Shown: piece after piece, positions 60,011 through 64,000 of the stretch | Position numbering within the stretch: position 1 is the stretch's first letter | Layout of the letters: every line of letters starts with the position of its first letter | Assembly: GCA_963169045.1 (NCBI GenBank) | Contig: CAUJDF010000028.1 | Span: 186,001 to 250,000, forward strand | Length of the DNA stretch: 64,000 bases | Direction: 5' to 3' | DNA from: Myxococcota bacterium | GTDB lineage: Bacteria; Myxococcota_A; Bradymonadia; UBA7976; UBA1532 | Notes under the pieces: generated by a model | Seen by the model: the letters and a program-made list of their open reading frames with translations, nothing else | Database searches by the model: none | Told to the model about the DNA's origin: nothing | Program-made: the position numbers and the translations under genes

Positions 60011-61099
60011 ATGGCGAAGGTCTCCGAGGTCCTCGACGGGCTGTACCCGGCGGTGGTCACGAGCAGCGAGGACCCGCTCAAGATGGGGCGGGTCAAGGTG
60101 CGCTTCCCGTGGCTCGACGACTCCGCCGAGAGCTGGTGGGCGCGCGTCGTGCAGCCCTATGCGGGCAAGGAGCGCGGCATGTTCTTCATGCCGGAGGTCG
60201 GCGACGAGGTCGTCGTCTGCTTCGAGCTGGGCGACGTGCACCAGCCGCTCGTCATCGGCATGACCTGGAACGGCGCCGACGCGACGCCGGAGCCGGGCGA
60301 CGCCGATGGGCAGAACCACTTCAAGATCATCGAGACGCGCAGCGGCCACAAACTGCAGTTCGGCGACGAGCCGGGCGCGGAGTTCATCCAGCTCAACGAC
60401 AGCTCGCTGAACAACATCGTGCGCTGGGACAGCGTCTCGAACACGATCAGCATCACCGCCAAGACCGGCAACATCTACATCAAGGCCCCGACGGGCGCGA
60501 TCAACCTCAAGGCGCGCGAGATCTTCGTCAACGCCACCGACTCGGCGAAGCGCACGGTCGGCGCCAACGAGCAGATCACGGTCAAGCAGCACGCCGTCGA
60601 GGTCGCCAAGAACTCGAAGAACCAGACGTCGTCCACGTCGTTCAGCGTCTCGGTCCCCAACACGACGATCGGCGCGAGCTCGAGCATGTCGTTCAGCGGC
60701 GGCTCGGCGAAGGTGCAGCTGACCGCCCAGGAGAACGACAAGGTCACCGTGGCGGGGGCGACGACCGAGGTCACCGGCAACCTCGAGGTCACCTCGACCG
60801 AGGTGTTCGAGAAGGCGCCGACGCGCACCTGGACGACGGGCGTGGCCAACCTCAACGCCCAGTCGGTGATGTTCGACGCCTCGGCCACGGTCACCGTGAC
60901 CGCCGGCATGTTCAACTGCACCGCCCAGGGCGAGGTGTCGTTCATGGGCAACATGGTCGCCACGTTGGGCGGCCTGATGCTCTACAAGGGCGGCCAGATC
61001 GCGATGAACCCGTCGCCGTCGCCGCCCATCCGCGGCGCCGGCAACAACGCGGGCGCGCAGGGCGTCGCGCTCGGCATGCAGCACGGCGGAGCGGGCTGA
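60011..61099 (+). CDS. VgrG/gpV-like baseplate spike protein 2
   Basis: A 362-residue paralogue of the preceding gene: OB-fold (GLYPAVVTSSEDPLKMGRVK, FPWLDDSAESWWARVVQPYA, FFMPEVGDEVVVCFELGDVH, VIGMTWNGADATPEPG) followed by a longer beta-helix (ISITAKTGNIYIKAPTGAIN, ITVKQHAVEVAKNSKN) and a Gly/Pro-rich tail (NPSPSPPIRGAGNNAGAQ). GGAGG precedes the ATG. Sequence similarity to spike 1 is clear in the OB-fold and weak in the helix, so the two may carry different cargo or cap proteins. Confidence 0.85.
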   Translation: MAKVSEVLDGLYPAVVTSSEDPLKMGRVKVRFPWLDDSAESWWARVVQPYAGKERGMFFMPEVGDEVVVCFELGDVHQPLVIGMTWNGADATPEPGDADGQNHFKIIETRSGHKLQFGDEPGAEFIQLNDSSLNNIVRWDSVSNTISITAKTGNIYIKAPTGAINLKAREIFVNATDSAKRTVGANEQITVKQHAVEVAKNSKNQTSSTSFSVSVPNTTIGASSSMSFSGGSAKVQLTAQENDKVTVAGATTEVTGNLEVTSTEVFEKAPTRTWTTGVANLNAQSVMFDASATVTVTAGMFNCTAQGEVSFMGNMVATLGGLMLYKGGQIAMNPSPSPPIRGAGNNAGAQGVALGMQHGGAG

Positions 61100-61102
61100 G
61101 AC

Positions 61103-62296
61103 GTGCAGATCCGCATCCCGACGCCCGACGCGCCGCGCCACTTCATCCGCCACGACGGCTACCAGGTGCAGTTCCTGCCGGAGTGCGACGACAAGGGGCT
61201 CGTCGCGTTCCACTTCGTCGTCAAGCGCACCTACGATCTCGAGCCGAACGCGCCGGCGCGCCCGGCGACGCAGCAGCGGCCGCTGCACCTGTCCGACCAG
61301 TACTGGGACGAGACCGACCCGCTCAACAGCGGCATCCGGCACGAGACGGAGCTGCTGCCGCCCAAGCCGGCCTGCGACGTCATCGTCAACGGGCACGTGT
61401 ACGCGCCGGGTGGCGAGGCCGTGCAGTGCGTCGCCAGCGTGCGCGTGGGCGAGAACCCGGCGAAGCGGGTGCGCGTGATCGGCGACCGCTCGGCGTGGCT
61501 CGAGATCGGGTCGAAGCGCGCGGAGATCCAGGCGGCGCGGCCGTTCAGCGTCAAGCCGCTGCTCTGGCAGCTCAGCTACGGCGGCGTCGACCCGCTCTAC
61601 TCGGCGGGCCCGGTGCCCTACCCCGCCAACCCGATCGGCGTCGGCTTCTGGGCGAAGGAGCACCAGTGGGCGCCGGAGCGCGAGCGTTTCGGCCCGCTGC
61701 CCAACTTCGAGGACGCCGACCGCCCCCTGCAGGCCGACGACCTGCTCGTCGACCTGGCGCAGGTGCAGGACGGCCCGCGTCCGGCCGGGTTCGGCTGGGT
61801 GCCGCGGCACTGGGAGCCCCGCGCGGGCAAGGCAGGCATCGACCCGAAGATGCGCTCGATCTGGGAGCGCCTGCACGCCAACCCGCCGCCGGGCGCGCCC
61901 AAGCTGCCGGTCAAGGAGATGGACCCTGGCTTCCTCAACGGCGCACCCGCCGGCCAGGTCATCCCGTGTCCGCAGGGCGGCGAGAACGTCGTGCTCGAGC
62001 ACCTGCACCCGACCGAGCAGCAGCTCCGCTTCCGGTTGCCGATGGACGCGCCGCGCCTGCGCTTCGACTGCGGCCCCGGTCTGCAGCCGGTGAAGGTGCG
62101 CATCGACACGCTGACCATCGAGCCGGACGTGATGCTGCTCGACGTGGTGTGGCGCGGCACTCTGCCCGCGCCCGAGGGCGTGCGCATCGACAAGCTGGCG
62201 AAGGCGTTCGTCGAGGTCGACGGCGCCTACGCGCTGCCGGCGCCGCTGCTCGACACCGGCTTCCCCCTGCAGCTGCTGACCGGCGGCCTGCCCTGA
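61103..62296 (+). CDS. DUF2169-family protein
   Basis: A 397-residue protein starting at GTG, 3 bases after spike 2. It shows DUF2169 features: LVAFHFVVKRTYDLEPNA, LHLSDQYWDETDP, ETELLPPKPACDVIVNGHVY, RVIGDRSAW, FSVKPLLWQLSYGGVDP, NPIGVGF, and LPNFEDADRPL. DUF2169 genes are habitual neighbours of vgrG, PAAR and pentapeptide genes of type VI secretion and are suspected adaptors for effector loading. No effector or PAAR gene lies between here and the next gene. Confidence 0.88.
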   Translation: MQIRIPTPDAPRHFIRHDGYQVQFLPECDDKGLVAFHFVVKRTYDLEPNAPARPATQQRPLHLSDQYWDETDPLNSGIRHETELLPPKPACDVIVNGHVYAPGGEAVQCVASVRVGENPAKRVRVIGDRSAWLEIGSKRAEIQAARPFSVKPLLWQLSYGGVDPLYSAGPVPYPANPIGVGFWAKEHQWAPERERFGPLPNFEDADRPLQADDLLVDLAQVQDGPRPAGFGWVPRHWEPRAGKAGIDPKMRSIWERLHANPPPGAPKLPVKEMDPGFLNGAPAGQVIPCPQGGENVVLEHLHPTEQQLRFRLPMDAPRLRFDCGPGLQPVKVRIDTLTIEPDVMLLDVVWRGTLPAPEGVRIDKLAKAFVEVDGAYALPAPLLDTGFPLQLLTGGLP

Positions 62297-62302
62297 AGGG
62301 GG

Positions 62303-63352
62303 TCAGCCCGCGAGCGTCGTGAGCGCGGGATCGGCGTCCTCGGGCGGTTGCAGCGGCGCGACGAGCGTCGTCCGCACGCCCAGGCCCGGCGCGGTCACCG
62401 TCTCCATCCGGCCGCCGAGCGCGGCGAGGCGCTCGTTGACGCTGAACAGGCCGAAGCGCCCGCCGTCCCCGTCGCGCCGGGCCACCTCCGCCGGATCGTA
62501 GCCGACGCCCCGGTCCTCGACCGTGAGGCGGACGACCGCGCCGTCGCAGCTCATGGAGACGGACGCCTCGTTCGTGGCCGCGTGCTTGGCGACGTTGAAG
62601 AGCAGCTCGCGGACGCAGTGGAAGAGCAGGACCCGGACCTCCTCGCTCGCCGGATCCGCCTCGTCCTCGCCGCGCACCGTCACGCGCAGCCCGAAGCGCC
62701 GCTCGAACTCGGACGCCGTCCAGCGCAACCCGGCGAGCAGGCCGAGGTCGCCGAGCACCGGCGGACAGATGTCGGCGGTGAGGTTGCGGGTGAACTCGAT
62801 CGCCTGCGCGAGCAGCTCGTCGGTCTGCTCCGCCGCCGCGCGCAGCGGGCCCGGCTCGGCCTTCTGTCTGACGAGGGCCATCTGCATGCGGCTCGCGATC
62901 AGGAGCTGCTGCAGGTGGTCGTGCAGGCCGTGCGCGATGCGCCGCCGCTCGCGCTCCTCGCTCCGCGTGAGCGCCGTCGTCAGGCGTCGCAGCATCTCGG
63001 CATGCGCCCGGCTGCGCTCGAGTCCGCGCAGACGCGCCTCGAGGATGGCGCTGAGGACGACGCCCTGCCCGAGGAACGACGAGGTGTGGAGCGCGCCCGA
63101 CGTCTCGAGCCAGGCGAGCGAGCGCATCGGCGGTGCGAAGAGGGCGAGGCCGGCGATCGCGCCGAGCGCCGTCGCGAAGAGCCCCGGCCACAGCCCGCCG
63201 TACCAGGCGCCGAGCAGGATGGCGAAGTGGAACAGCAGAAAGGGCGTGACGCCGTCGACGCGGTCGATCACGACGAGCCGCGCCGCCAGCGCCGCGCCGA
63301 GCGCGATCACCACGAGCGCGTAGGCCGCGACCGGCCGGCGCGTCGACGTCAA
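62303..63352 (-). CDS. NarL-type sensor histidine kinase with membrane domain
   Basis: A 349-residue protein; TTG start with GGAGG ~11 nt upstream. Four predicted membrane helices (~10-110) in DUF4118/KdpD-like layout (FHFAILLGAWYGGLWPGLF, FATALGAIAGLALFAPP) lead to a HisKA_3 domain with the phosphorylated His in EERERRRIAHGLHDHLQQLL and a HATPase_c domain (ELLFNVAKHA, VEDRGVGYDP, GGRFGLFSVNERL, GGRMETVTAPGLG). It should autophosphorylate and signal to a LuxR/NarL-type response regulator, which is not in the window. Confidence 0.9.
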   Translation of the reverse strand: MTSTRRPVAAYALVVIALGAALAARLVVIDRVDGVTPFLLFHFAILLGAWYGGLWPGLFATALGAIAGLALFAPPMRSLAWLETSGALHTSSFLGQGVVLSAILEARLRGLERSRAHAEMLRRLTTALTRSEERERRRIAHGLHDHLQQLLIASRMQMALVRQKAEPGPLRAAAEQTDELLAQAIEFTRNLTADICPPVLGDLGLLAGLRWTASEFERRFGLRVTVRGEDEADPASEEVRVLLFHCVRELLFNVAKHAATNEASVSMSCDGAVVRLTVEDRGVGYDPAEVARRDGDGGRFGLFSVNERLAALGGRMETVTAPGLGVRTTLVAPLQPPEDADPALTTLAG

Positions 63353-63386
63353 GCCCTGCCCTCCACGTGCGACTCCCCCGCCCGCG

Positions 63387-63989
63387 CTATTCTCCGCCGA
63401 AGAAGAGGTCGCGCGCGCCGTCGAGCCAGCGCGGGTCCTCGCCCTGCTCGACGAGCCAGGCGTGGTAGGCGTCGAAGGTCTCGATCGAGGGCTCGACCTC
63501 GTCGTCGGCGAGCGCCGAGAAGAGGGCGAGCTCTTCGTCGCTGCGGATCCACACCCCGACGTCGCGGACGCCGACGGTCGCCAGCAGGTGCGCCGCGTCG
63601 TGGTCGAAGAGCGACAGCAGGTGGGCGGCGCCGGTGCGCTCCTCGTCGGACAACCCATCGTCGCCGGCGTCCTCGACGAGGCGGCCGCGGATGCGCTCGT
63701 GGAGCTCGGGCGTCAGCGCGCGGCCGGCGGCGTCGATCGACGCGCGCAGTCGCGGCTCGAGCTCCGCGTCGGCCAGACCCTCGGCCACCATCGCGGCGGT
63801 GGTCGCCGCCAGGAACCAGGCGTACTCGTCGCCCGTCAGCAGCGGCGGCACTTCGCCGGCCTGCACGCTCTCCTCGACCACCTCGTATGCCGCGGCGAGC
63901 CCCGGCTCCGGTTCGCCCTCGTCGAAGAGGCGCCGGCGCAGATCGAGCTCCTCCTGCAGGGCCTCGGCGTCGAACGACTCGTCGAACAT
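63387..63989 (-). CDS. Acidic helical hypothetical protein, start near window edge
   Basis: A 200-residue, very acidic and mostly helical protein (FDAEALQEELDLRRRLFDEG, PSIETFDAYHAWLVEQGEDP). An ATG at 63989 lies 12 bases from the end of the window, so an earlier start is possible. No family is recognised. It ends 34 bases upstream of the histidine kinase on the same strand and may be co-transcribed. Confidence 0.65.
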   Translation of the reverse strand: MFDESFDAEALQEELDLRRRLFDEGEPEPGLAAAYEVVEESVQAGEVPPLLTGDEYAWFLAATTAAMVAEGLADAELEPRLRASIDAAGRALTPELHERIRGRLVEDAGDDGLSDEERTGAAHLLSLFDHDAAHLLATVGVRDVGVWIRSDEELALFSALADDEVEPSIETFDAYHAWLVEQGEDPRWLDGARDLFFGGE

Positions 63990-64000
63990 CAGCTCGTCGA

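Overview
The window is very GC-rich, almost gene-saturated DNA with strong G/C bias at third codon positions. It carries many lipoproteins with polar or glycine linkers behind the lipobox, Ser/Thr kinases, an FHA/sigma-54 activator, RCC1-like, FG-GAP and thrombospondin type 3 proteins, and a multihaem cytochrome with TPRs. This mix points to a Myxococcota (deltaproteobacterial, myxobacterium-like) chromosome, probably an undescribed lineage. That is inference from gene content; no rRNA or tRNA was seen to confirm it.

Layout. 1-5203: leftward surface genes (three overlapping lipoproteins, a YfbK-type vWA lipoprotein, a secreted protein). 5310-10950: a signalling block in which an FHA/sigma-54 activator and a large Ser/Thr kinase-ATPase gene point towards each other around a small lipoprotein gene; their promoters share the same GAAC/GTTC operator module. 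11039-17321: a small secreted protein, a vWA lipoprotein, and a translationally coupled trio (membrane Ser/Thr kinase, putative outer-membrane protein, RCC1-like lipoprotein). 17322-19668: a 560-base gap with coding relics, then a DrrAB-type ABC exporter. 19816-27825: a CotH-like lipoprotein, a decayed pseudogene, an alpha-galactosidase-like lipoprotein with a 15-bp repeat tract, and two secreted proteins.

27997-30652 looks like the broken end of a BREX type 2 phage-defence locus: a complete Lhr-like helicase (brxHI) with a C-terminal DEDD exonuclease, coupled to a brxD cut to its last ~120 codons. The break abuts the orphan 3' tail of a gene on the other strand. 30702-32460: a 5'-nucleotidase and a lipoprotein. 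32476-34347: a bufferin/Hvf-type RiPP cluster (Cys-rich lipoprotein precursor, MNIO enzyme BufB, partner BufC), divergent from secB. 34989-43471: mixed metabolic, repair and secreted genes (GltB-like FMN protein, nth, SirB1-like, HAD phosphatase-like, alpha/beta hydrolase).

43594-55652 is a block of large secreted repeat proteins: Gly-rich lipoproteins, a collagen-like/beta-helix protein with a duplicated module, 14 thrombospondin type 3 repeats, and an FG-GAP/ASPIC-UnbV protein. The last is divergent from a seven-haem cytochrome-TPR protein (55727-58258). 58291-62296: a contractile-injection-type cassette with two tandem VgrG-like OB-fold spikes and a DUF2169 protein. The window ends with a NarL-type histidine kinase and an acidic hypothetical protein.

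Recurring features are GTGA/ATGA/TTGA start-stop overlaps inside operons and promoters in which a TA-rich -10 hexamer sits only 7-8 nt before the start codon, suggesting leaderless transcripts.
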